In this document: in pieces, positions 31,371 to 37,747 of the stretch
Layout of the letters: the number at the start of each line of letters is the position of its first letter
Numbering within the stretch: the stretch's first letter is position 1
Source: an uncultured Clostridia bacterium
GTDB lineage: Bacteria > Bacillota > Clostridia > Christensenellales > Borkfalkiaceae
Assembly: GCA_944354535.1 (NCBI GenBank)
Contig: CALVPY010000023.1
Coordinates: 1 to 37,747 of the forward strand
Direction of reading: 5' to 3'
Length of the DNA: 37,747 bases
The notes under the pieces: model-generated
Databases searched by the model: none
Told to the model about the DNA's origin: nothing
Seen by the model: only the letters and a program-made list of their open reading frames with translations
Made by a program: the position numbers and the translations under genes

Positions 31371-31593
31371 GCGAGCAAATGCTTTCTTGCTTTCAGGGTT
31401 CCCACAAAAATCGCATGGCGAGTTTTGTGGGAAGAGGAGCGGCAGGCGTATAAGGTCATGCGGCAAACGAAGCGCGCCGCAGACCAAACCGCCTTGCCGC
31501 GACGAGGTGGGCTCTTTGCCATTTGCGAGCTTGGAAACGGCGCATTGTGCGCGCCGTTTCCTGACCGAAGCGCGGGCTCTACCGCGCGAGACG
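31371..31593 (+). repeat. Modular hairpin repeat, copy B
   Basis: The same modules as copy A at 7071-7287 but in another order: module 1 (31371-31390), module 3 hairpin (31401-31414 with 31418-31431), spacer ending CGACGAG (31501-31506 region), 31-base core (31507-31537, two transitions from copy A), module 2 hairpin (31535-31543 with 31551-31559, loop ATTGTGC), module 4 hairpin (31570-31575 with 31582-31587). In copy A the core and module 2 come before module 3. 31594-31730 has no gene; it includes GACGGCGCGGCG/CGCCGCGCC-type inverted repeats near 31616-31640. Confidence 0.7.
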
Positions 31594-31730
31594 CTGTCGA
31601 GCGCAGCGAGCGGGTGACGGCGCGGCGTCAGCCGCGCCGTCAGCTCTGCCGCCGACTTGTATATACCAAGCGCACGCCTTACTGCCATTTTTATTTTTCG
31701 TCCTATTTTTTGCTTTGTTTTATATATAGC

Positions 31731-31756
31731 AAAACCGCCCCTTGCGGAGCGGCTTT
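31731..31756 (-). terminator. Probable terminator of the AT-rich BspA gene
   Basis: An 11-bp stem with two G-T wobbles (31731-31741 with 31746-31756) and a GCAA tetraloop on the minus strand, ending in TTTT. It lies 15 bases after the stop at 31772. Confidence 0.65.
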
Positions 31757-31771
31757 GAAAGAGATTTGCTC

Positions 31772-34700
31772 TTAAATTGTTTCTTTTGTCCAAATAACGG
31801 GCGTTACGCCATCATCGGCAAAATGCCAATAATTTCCGCCATCATCGGGGATGTCTGTTTCATTTTCGATATAATAATAAATTGTAGCTGCGGCAAAGTA
31901 AAAATTGTTGTTGCCGACGGAAATCGCATTCCATTGCTCCACAGTTCCTTTGTAATAATAAGAAGTAAGATTATCACAACCAAAAAAAACAGAATCTTCA
32001 ATACGGATTATGCTATCGGGTAGGACTATACTCTTAAGGTTGCTACAGCTCCAGAATGCATACTCTCCTATGCTCGTTACACCATCAGGAATAACTATAT
32101 CCGTAAGGTTACTACAGTCAGAAAATGTAGAATTTCCTATGCTCGTTATACCATCGGGAATAACGATTTTCGTAAGACTGCTACAACCAGAGAAGGCAGA
32201 TTTCCCTATACTCGTTACTCCATCGGGAATAATTATACTCGTAAGACTGCTACAGCCGGAGAATACATCGTTTCCAATACTCGTTACACTATCGGGGATA
32301 ACGATTTCCGTAAGACTGCTGCATTCAGAGAATGCAGTATCTCCTATGGATATTACACCATCAGGAATAACTATATTCATAAGGTTACTACAGTGATAGA
32401 ATGCCCAGTATCCAATACTCGTTACGCTATCGGGAATAACGATTTCCGTAAGACTGCTGCAACCAGAGAATATAGAATTTCCTATGCTCGTTATACCATC
32501 GGGAATAACGATTCTCGTAAGACTGCTACAACCAGAGAATACAGAATTTCCTATGCTCGTTATACCATCGGGAATAACGATTCTCGTAAGACTGCTACAA
32601 CCAGAGAATACAGAATTTCCTATGCTCGTTATACCATCGGGGATAACTATATCCGTAAGACTGCTACATTCAGAGAATGCAGAATCTCCTATACTCGTAA
32701 CACTATCGGGGATAACTATATTCGTAAGGCCACTACAGTTATAGAATGTTTTTTCGCCTATATTTCTTATGCTATTGGGCAGAATTATACTCGTAAGACT
32801 GCTACAGCCGGAAAATGCATAGTTTCCTATAATTCGTACGCTATCGGGGATAACGATTTCCGTAAGACTGCTACAACCGAAGAATACAGCCTCACCTATC
32901 CCTCTTATACCATCGGGAATGTTTATACTCGTAAGACTGCTACAGCCGGAGAATGCAGAGTCTCCTATATTTCGTACGCTATTGGGAATAACGATTTCCG
33001 TAAGACTGCTACAGCCGGAGAATACACCGTATCCTATACTCGTTACTCCATCGGGAATAATTATACTCGTAAGACTACTACAGCCGGAGAATACACCGTA
33101 TCCTATACTCGTTACTCCATCGGGAATAATTATACTCGTAAGACTACTACAGCCGGAGAATACATCGTCTCCAATACTCGTTACACTATCGGGGATAACT
33201 ATATTCGTAAGACCACTACAATTATAGAATGCCTGGGAATTTATATTTTGTACGCCATTAGGAATAACTATATCCGCAAGACTGGTACAGCCAAAGAATG
33301 CACCATAATCAATACTTGTTATATTTTGAGGAATTACGATGTCAACTAAATACTCACAACCAGAAAAGGCATGATATGGTATACTTTGCTGGCCAATATC
33401 GTTTATAATAACAGTTTGCAAAGAATACGGAACATATAAATTATTTTCAAAACTGCTTGTTGTTCCAAAATAATATCCGAGATGTTGTGTTAACGGTAAT
33501 TTAATCTCAATGACGGATTGACAATCTATAAAAGCCCCGCATTCGATTCCCGTTATATAATCGGGTACGTTTATCTGCAAAACAGAAACGTCTTTCACCC
33601 CTGTAATTTGACATGTATTGAAATCCGCGGTAAAGATAAAGTTTTCCATTTCTTCTTTCACTGCAAATTCCGCTCGGAATACACAATCATAGAACGGTAC
33701 AGTAAAAGTATATTGTAAGTCGGATGTTAAGAAATCCTCTCCGCTATACCAACCGACAAACTTATATCCGAGATAGGGTTTTGCCGTAATGGTAACCGAA
33801 CTATTGTAGTCATAAACGTTGCTTGGTGTAACCTCTCCCATGTTACTGTTGCTTTCAGTCGTGACGGTATATTGTTTCGGCGTGTAGACGGCATTGACCG
33901 TCACGTTGCCCAAGGTCAGTTCGTATTCTTCCCATACGCCCGTATAGCCTGCTTTTTCGGGTACGTTCGGTTCGGTAATCTCTCTGTCTTCCACCGTGTA
34001 GCTGTCCGTGCCGACAGTCACATCGTCGGCTATGAACGTAACGGTGTATTCTATGGGGGTATAGACGGCATTGACCGTCACGTTACCCAAGGTCAGTTCG
34101 TACTCTTCCCATGCACCCGTATAGCCCGCCTTTTCGGGTACTTCCGGTTCGGTAATTTCTTTGTCTTCTACCGTGTAGCTGTCCGCGCCGACAGTCACAT
34201 CGTCGGCTATGAACGTAACGGTGTATTCTATGGGGGTATAGACGGTATTGACCGTCACGTTGCCCAAGGTCAATTCGTATTCTTCCCATACGCCCGTATA
34301 GCCCGCCTTTTCAGGTACGTCCGGTTCGGTAATTTCTTTATCTTCTACCGTGTAGCTGTCCGCGCCGACAGTCACACCGTCGGCCATGAACGTGACGGTG
34401 TATTCTATAGGGGTGTAGACGGCATTGACCGTCACGTTGCCCAAGGTCAGTTCGTATTCTTCCCATATACCCGTATAGCCCGCCTTTTCGGGTACTTCCG
34501 GTTCGGTAATTTCTTTGTCTTCTACCGTGTAGCTGTCCGCGCCGACAGTCACATCGTCGGCCATGAACGTAACGGTATATTCTATGGGGGTATAGACGGC
34601 ATTGACCGTCACGTTACCCAAGGTCAGTTCGTATTCTTCCCATGCGCCCGTATAGCCCGCCTTTTCAGGTACGTCCGGAATTTCGACCTGTGGTTCATCA

Positions 34701-34840
34701 TCAATGAAATCGATGATGGCCACTACATTATCATCCGCCACATATGTAACAACAGTTTTTCTGGAACCTTGGCTGCAACCGATTAAAAGTACAGAAATAA
34801 GGAGAATCAGTAAAAGAAATAATAATTTTTTGAGCCTCAT
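31772..34840 (-). CDS. Repeat-built BspA-like lipoprotein (InlB-type plus LRR_5 repeats)
   Basis: A 1022-residue surface protein. Signal peptide MRLKKLLFLLLILLISVLLIGC with lipobox (Cys22). Then five InlB/Flg_new-type repeats of 59 residues (about 30-319; each with PEKAGYTG.WEEYELTLGNV), one divergent InlB-like domain (about 325-400, ITAKPYLGYKFVGWYSG), a linker, 20 consecutive LRR_5 units of exactly 23 residues (about 498-957, 'LT.IVIPD.VTSIG...FSGCSS') and a typical BspA tail (YYKGTVEQWNAISVGNNN ... NYWHFADDGVTPVIW). Probably an adhesin. AGGAGG 7 bases before ATG 34840 decides the start over 34873. The gene is visibly A+T-richer than its surroundings, and several units are nearly identical, indicating recent expansion and possibly acquisition from another genome. 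Confidence 0.92.
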   Translation of the reverse strand: MRLKKLLFLLLILLISVLLIGCSQGSRKTVVTYVADDNVVAIIDFIDDEPQVEIPDVPEKAGYTGAWEEYELTLGNVTVNAVYTPIEYTVTFMADDVTVGADSYTVEDKEITEPEVPEKAGYTGIWEEYELTLGNVTVNAVYTPIEYTVTFMADGVTVGADSYTVEDKEITEPDVPEKAGYTGVWEEYELTLGNVTVNTVYTPIEYTVTFIADDVTVGADSYTVEDKEITEPEVPEKAGYTGAWEEYELTLGNVTVNAVYTPIEYTVTFIADDVTVGTDSYTVEDREITEPNVPEKAGYTGVWEEYELTLGNVTVNAVYTPKQYTVTTESNSNMGEVTPSNVYDYNSSVTITAKPYLGYKFVGWYSGEDFLTSDLQYTFTVPFYDCVFRAEFAVKEEMENFIFTADFNTCQITGVKDVSVLQINVPDYITGIECGAFIDCQSVIEIKLPLTQHLGYYFGTTSSFENNLYVPYSLQTVIINDIGQQSIPYHAFSGCEYLVDIVIPQNITSIDYGAFFGCTSLADIVIPNGVQNINSQAFYNCSGLTNIVIPDSVTSIGDDVFSGCSSLTSIIIPDGVTSIGYGVFSGCSSLTSIIIPDGVTSIGYGVFSGCSSLTEIVIPNSVRNIGDSAFSGCSSLTSINIPDGIRGIGEAVFFGCSSLTEIVIPDSVRIIGNYAFSGCSSLTSIILPNSIRNIGEKTFYNCSGLTNIVIPDSVTSIGDSAFSECSSLTDIVIPDGITSIGNSVFSGCSSLTRIVIPDGITSIGNSVFSGCSSLTRIVIPDGITSIGNSIFSGCSSLTEIVIPDSVTSIGYWAFYHCSNLMNIVIPDGVISIGDTAFSECSSLTEIVIPDSVTSIGNDVFSGCSSLTSIIIPDGVTSIGKSAFSGCSSLTKIVIPDGITSIGNSTFSDCSNLTDIVIPDGVTSIGEYAFWSCSNLKSIVLPDSIIRIEDSVFFGCDNLTSYYYKGTVEQWNAISVGNNNFYFAAATIYYYIENETDIPDDGGNYWHFADDGVTPVIWTKETI
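31970..33349 (-). repeat. Twenty tandem 69-bp units encoding LRR_5 repeats
   Basis: 1380 bases made of 69-base units in frame with the BspA gene. Units around 32483-32690 are almost identical at nucleotide level, so copy number is expected to vary by slippage or recombination. The opposite strand stays open through the array (32393-33349) only because the units keep one frame. Confidence 0.9.
33885..34700 (-). repeat. Tandem 177-bp units encoding InlB-type repeats
   Basis: The boundary word GCATTGACCG (or GTATTGACCG) recurs at 33891, 34068, 34245, 34422 and 34599, exactly 177 bases apart. Each unit encodes 59 residues, and units differ by only a few bases. Confidence 0.9.
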
Positions 34841-34900
34841 CAAATTTCCTCCTCGCATTATTTTGAAGAGCATACAATTTCTATCGTTTAAGTTGTTTAC

Positions 34901-34929
34901 ATTATATCATGAAAAATAATAAATTGCAA
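34901..34929 (-). promoter_or_regulatory. Promoter of the AT-rich BspA gene
   Basis: Minus-strand TTGCAA (34929-34924) and TATAAT (34906-34901), spacer 17; leader of about 50 bases to the ATG at 34840. Confidence 0.75.
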
Positions 34930-35171
34930 GGTTTTCCCCAATTTATAGATGAAGACAGACTCAAACTAAAAATATTGTATATTTGATATCTTGGCTTGCA
35001 ACTATACTAAAATCGATTTACATTTCTTATTCTAAAACACACGGAAAAGAGATACGAAATGCCTCATCGTATCACTTGCTTTGGCATTCAATTGTTGGGC
35101 TATTCCACTATATCACATTTGCCCTCAAAAATCAAGTATCCCCTTTGAATTTAATAAAAATCATTGTAAGC
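34930..35171. other. AT-rich gene-free stretch
   Basis: Low-GC sequence with no credible gene, RNA or terminator that I can see. It ends abruptly at the GC-only hairpin at 35172, where composition returns to that of the rest of the window. Confidence 0.5.
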
Positions 35172-35210
35172 GCGTGGCGGCGCCGCGGCTTTGCCGCGGC
35201 GCCGCCACGC
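35172..35210. repeat. Perfect 18-bp GC-rich hairpin at a composition boundary
   Basis: 35172-35189 pairs perfectly with 35193-35210 around TTT; almost every stem base is G or C. No T run follows on the plus strand. It sits exactly at the switch from AT-rich to GC-rich sequence. Confidence 0.75.
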
Positions 35211-35237
35211 ACCCGCTGTTTTCCCCCGCAAAATCGC

Positions 35238-35267
35238 TTGACCGCCGCCCCGTTGCCGTGATATGAT
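35238..35267 (+). promoter_or_regulatory. Promoter of the MATE transcript
   Basis: TTGACC (35238-35243) and TATGAT (35262-35267), spacer 18. GCCGT/ACGGC arms flank the -10 and could be an operator. The leader to the MATE ATG would be about 260 bases. Confidence 0.6.
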
Positions 35268-35314
35268 AACGGCACGAAAATCGTTGTGGATTTTTCCTGC
35301 TCAGTCATCTTTTC

Positions 35315-35346
35315 GCCACACAGCCCCGCCGCCGTGTGGCTTTTTT
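35315..35346 (+). terminator. Terminator hairpin inside the MATE leader
   Basis: GCCACAC (35315-35321) pairs with GTGTGGC (35334-35340), followed directly by T6. It lies about 70 bases after the predicted start of transcription and 190 before the gene. Upstream TTGTGG (35284-35289) could pair with CCACA instead and open it. Confidence 0.65.
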
Positions 35347-35448
35347 GCGGCAAAATTCGCCCTGCGCGCCTTATAGAGCGCCCCATGCGCGCCTCTTATC
35401 CCCCCGAGCACGCCCCACAGAACCCCGCACGCCTCATACGAAACCCGC

Positions 35449-35501
35449 GCTCGCCCGTTCGGGCAGCAGCCGCCTCCCCCCTGCTCGCCCGTTCGGGCAG
35501 C
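35449..35501 (+). repeat. Two identical 19-base hairpins in the MATE leader
   Basis: An identical 19-base sequence with a GCCC-GTTC-GGGC hairpin core occurs at 35449-35467 and 35483-35501, 34 bases apart, shortly before the ribosome-binding site at 35521. Function unknown. Confidence 0.65.
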
Positions 35502-35534
35502 CGCCCTCGACCCCCAACGCAAAGGAGCCAACTT

Positions 35535-36875
35535 ATGGATCAGACCTTCATGAAAGAAAAGCCCGTCCTGCCGCTCGTGCTGAAGATGGCGCTTCCCATC
35601 GTCCTCTCCATGCTCATCAACTCGCTCTACAACATTGTCGACAGTTACTTCGTCGCGCAATGGAACGAGAGCGCCATGACCGCCGTCTCCCTCGTCTTCC
35701 CGCTGCAAAACCTTGCGAACGCCGTGGGCATCGGCTTCGGCGTGGGCATCAACGCGGCGGTCGCCTTCTATCTGGGGGCGGAGCGCTACCGCGAAGCCGA
35801 CCGCGCCTCCGCACTCGGCGTCATATTGAGCGCCGTCCACGGCGTGCTGCTCGCGGGGCTGTGCTGCCTCTTCATCGCACCCTTCCTCCGCATGTTCACG
35901 AAGGACGAAATGACCGTCTCCTACGGGCTCGAATACTTCTATGTCGTCATCGCCTTTTCGCCCGTGCTCACATTGAGCCTCGCCTTCGAGAAAATTTTGC
36001 AGGCGACGGGCAAAATGATAACGACGATGTTCTGCATGGCGGTGGGCGCCGTCGCGAACATCATCCTCGACCCCATCTTCATCTCGGGCCTCGGGCCCAT
36101 CCCCGAAATGGGCGTTATGGGCGCGGCGCTCGCAACGGGCATCGGGCAGTGCCTCTCCCTCCTTACCTATCTCATCGTCTTCTGGCGGGCGAACATCCCC
36201 GTCAAGATCCGCCTCGGCAAAGCGACGAAGGAAAAGATCGCCCTCAAACTCTATGCGGTGGGCATCCCCGCCTCGCTCAACATGGCGCTGCCCTCCTTCA
36301 TGATCACCCTGCTCAACGCCATCCTTGCGGCGTTTGCGGAGACATATGTGCTTATCCTCGGCGTCTACTATAAATTGCAGACCTTCATCTACTTCACGGT
36401 AAGCGGCATCGTGCAGGGCATCCGCCCCCTCGTCGGATACAACCTCGGCGCGGGGCGCAAAGACCGCGTGCTTTCCATCTTCCGCCTGACGCTGCTTTTG
36501 AGCATCGGCGTGATGACAATCGGCACCGTGCTCTGCCTTGCTATCCCCCGGGAGCTCATGGGGCTGTTTTCGGAGACGCAAACGACCATCGAGGCGGGCG
36601 CTTCCGCCCTTCGCATCATCTCGGCGGGGTTTATCGTCTCGGCGCTATCCGTCGTCATCAGCGGCACCTTCGAAGGGCTCGGCATGGGGATGCCCTCGCT
36701 CGTCATCTCCCTTCTGCGTTATCTCGTCATCGTGCTCATCGCCTATCTTCTCTCCCTCCCCTTCGGCGCCGTCGGCGTATGGCACGCCTTCTGGGTGACG
36801 GAACTCATTTCCGCCATCCTCTCCTGCCTCTTGTTCTTCGTATGCTTTTTGAAAAGACTTCCTATACAGCACTGA
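35535..36875 (+). CDS. MATE-family multidrug efflux transporter
   Basis: A 446-residue inner-membrane antiporter with about 12 hydrophobic segments, exporting cationic drugs or metabolites with Na+ or H+. It begins MDQTFMKEKPVLPLVLKMALPIVLSMLINSLYNIVDSYFVAQ, the standard MATE opening with the conserved P and NIVD; GIGFGVGINAAVAFYLGA, FEKILQATGKM, NIILDPIFI and the repeat-half motif GIPASLNMALPSFM are also characteristic. AAAGGAG lies 7 bases before the ATG. The frame extends upstream to 35286 but that part is Pro/Arg-rich leader. It is a single-gene unit with a long structured leader and a double terminator. Substrate not predictable. Confidence 0.95.
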   Translation: MDQTFMKEKPVLPLVLKMALPIVLSMLINSLYNIVDSYFVAQWNESAMTAVSLVFPLQNLANAVGIGFGVGINAAVAFYLGAERYREADRASALGVILSAVHGVLLAGLCCLFIAPFLRMFTKDEMTVSYGLEYFYVVIAFSPVLTLSLAFEKILQATGKMITTMFCMAVGAVANIILDPIFISGLGPIPEMGVMGAALATGIGQCLSLLTYLIVFWRANIPVKIRLGKATKEKIALKLYAVGIPASLNMALPSFMITLLNAILAAFAETYVLILGVYYKLQTFIYFTVSGIVQGIRPLVGYNLGAGRKDRVLSIFRLTLLLSIGVMTIGTVLCLAIPRELMGLFSETQTTIEAGASALRIISAGFIVSALSVVISGTFEGLGMGMPSLVISLLRYLVIVLIAYLLSLPFGAVGVWHAFWVTELISAILSCLLFFVCFLKRLPIQH

Positions 36876-36907
36876 CAGTACACCTGCCCTGATCGCGGGG
36901 AGATGGC

Positions 36908-36975
36908 GCGGCGGGGCGTGAAACACCCGCCCCGCCGCGAACGGGCTGCCGATCCCGGATCGGCAGCCCGTTTTT
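36908..36975 (+). terminator. Tandem hairpin terminator of the MATE gene
   Basis: An 11-bp GC hairpin (36908-36918 with 36928-36938) is followed by a perfect 15-bp stem (36940-36954 with 36958-36972) and T5. The second is a clear rho-independent terminator. Confidence 0.93.
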
Positions 36976-37080
36976 CCGCATTCGGACTTATCGTGCACAA
37001 TTCGGCAGAGAAATGTCAGAAAAGATACCCGATCGGGATAAAATAAGCACAAAAAGTGTAATATTTTACTATTTTGCCCC

Positions 37081-37109
37081 TTGTCATGCGGCGAAAGATG
37101 TGCTACAAT
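37081..37109 (+). promoter_or_regulatory. Promoter of the AraC gene
   Basis: TTGTCA (37081-37086) and TACAAT (37104-37109), spacer 17. The ATG starts at 37116, 6 bases after the -10 hexamer, so transcription should start on it. A CCCGATCGGG palindrome lies upstream at 37029-37038. Confidence 0.75.
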
Positions 37110-37115
37110 AACGGT

Positions 37116-37747
37116 ATGAAGAGCAAGAAGTATCTGCAATTCCAGCTCGAAGCACAGCGCGACCGCGCCGACTACTTCCACGCCGAAAAATACCTCTCCG
37201 ACGGCTATTATGCGCATTTTCACCGCAATGCGGAGCTCTACTGCGTCTACGAGGGCGCCGTGACCGTCACCATCGGGAAAAACGAATACGCCCTCCGCGC
37301 GGGCGAGGGCGTATTCATCGACAGCTTACAGGTACACAGTTATCTCTGCGACGAACAGGCGGAGATCGGCTTTGTACTCTTCGGCGAGACGTTCATGCAG
37401 CCCTTCCACAAGACCTATCCGAACATGGCGCCGCCCGTTCTGCTGAACGACCACGAAGCCAACAGGCCCATCCTCGACTATCTGACCTCGATCGGCGACA
37501 GAAAGTCACAGTTCGACACGCTGGAGGCGTATGCGCATACCTCCATGCTGCTCCATCACATCGTGTCCGCCTACGGCGTCGTCCCCGCGCAGGAAGACAG
37601 GAAGTCCTCCGACTTCATCATCACCAATATCATCCAATATATTTACGACCACGCCGACGAGGACATCACGCTCACCTCGCTTGCCGAGCAGTTCGGCTAC
37701 AACCGGATGTCCGTGAGCCACCTCATCAGCAAGTATATCCGCATCGA
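37116..37747 (+). CDS. AraC-family transcriptional regulator, cut by the window end
   Basis: The first 210 residues of a regulator that runs off the window. An N-terminal cupin-like AraC-binding domain is visible (FHRNAELYCVYEGAVTVTIG, residues about 36-55; RAGEGVFIDSLQVHSY, about 61-76), followed by a helical linker and the start of the AraC HTH domain (IIQYIYDHADEDITLTSLAEQFGYNRMSVSHLISKYI, about 171-207). In such proteins the cupin binds a sugar or related effector. No stop occurs in frame. The ATG at 37116 has no Shine-Dalgarno sequence and coincides with the predicted start of transcription; no later ATG would keep the sensor domain intact. Targets are probably outside the window. Confidence 0.9.
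   Translation, partial: MKSKKYLQFQLEAQRDRADYFHAEKYLSDGYYAHFHRNAELYCVYEGAVTVTIGKNEYALRAGEGVFIDSLQVHSYLCDEQAEIGFVLFGETFMQPFHKTYPNMAPPVLLNDHEANRPILDYLTSIGDRKSQFDTLEAYAHTSMLLHHIVSAYGVVPAQEDRKSSDFIITNIIQYIYDHADEDITLTSLAEQFGYNRMSVSHLISKYIRI

Noticed and set aside
32393-33349. 318-residue plus-strand open frame with a perfect repeat
   Set aside because: It is the reverse strand of the 69-bp LRR array, kept open by the unit period.
31970-33349. Regular direct repeats resembling a CRISPR array
   Set aside because: Units are contiguous, coding and in frame; there are no unique spacers and no cas genes.
35449-35501. Mini-ykkC (guanidine-II) riboswitch before the MATE gene
   Set aside because: Tandem hairpins before an efflux gene fit the layout, but the loops read GTTC, not the ACGR that defines that class.

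Overview
The window comes from a GC-rich, low-redundancy bacterial chromosome that looks like an uncultured gut-type Clostridia (Bacillota). Reasons: strong AGGAGG ribosome-binding sites, lipobox lipoproteins, BspA-type leucine-rich surface proteins, an M18 aminopeptidase, LacI/AraC/XRE regulators, and sugar ABC transporters without a dedicated ATPase. The taxonomic placement is an inference from gene content; no rRNA or marker gene is present.

Layout. (1) 10-3088, minus strand: a domain-permuted GH3 glycosidase translationally coupled to a SIMPL-domain protein, driven by a consensus promoter that appears to give a leaderless mRNA. (2) 3108-3941: two small paralogous Cys-rich proteins divergent from a small XRE regulator, with two copies of a palindromic operator between them. 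(3) 4007-6848, plus: M18 aminopeptidase and a BspA-like LRR lipoprotein. (4) 6849-7627: gene-free, packed with hairpin repeats. (5) 7628-27884, minus: a glycan-use locus. A LacI-family regulator heads an apparent operon of an SGNH esterase lipoprotein, a GH43 lipoprotein, a CBM9-like lipoprotein, a 1783-residue modular lipoprotein, a canonical GH3, a solute-binding lipoprotein and two permeases. After a terminator and a new promoter come GH31 and a glycerophosphodiester phosphodiesterase. The promoters of the LacI gene and of the GH31 gene carry the same operator at the same place. (6) 28309-31289, minus: SDR epimerase/reductase; HAD phosphatase plus Gfo/Idh/MocA oxidoreductase. (7) 31371-31593: a second copy of the hairpin-repeat family, with modules in a different order. 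(8) 31731-35171: an AT-rich block with a repeat-built BspA lipoprotein. (9) 35172-36975: MATE efflux protein behind a structured leader. (10) 37081-end: AraC regulator cut by the window edge, again apparently leaderless.

How the locus in (5) probably works: the lipoproteins (GH43, SGNH, CBM9-like, the large modular protein, the binding protein) bind, deacylate and trim a glycan at the surface; the two permeases import oligosaccharides using an ATPase encoded elsewhere; the GH3 and GH31 enzymes, which have no signal peptide, finish the degradation in the cytoplasm; LacI ties the two transcription units together. The substrate is not determined by the sequence. A beta-linked backbone with alpha-linked and acylated decorations (xyloglucan- or arabinoxylan-like) would fit, but no endo-acting enzyme is present.

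The observations I consider most worth following are the dispersed hairpin repeats with compensatory base changes and shuffled module order, the shared LacI operator, the XRE/Cys-rich divergent pair with twin operators, and two genes whose start codon falls at the predicted transcription start.
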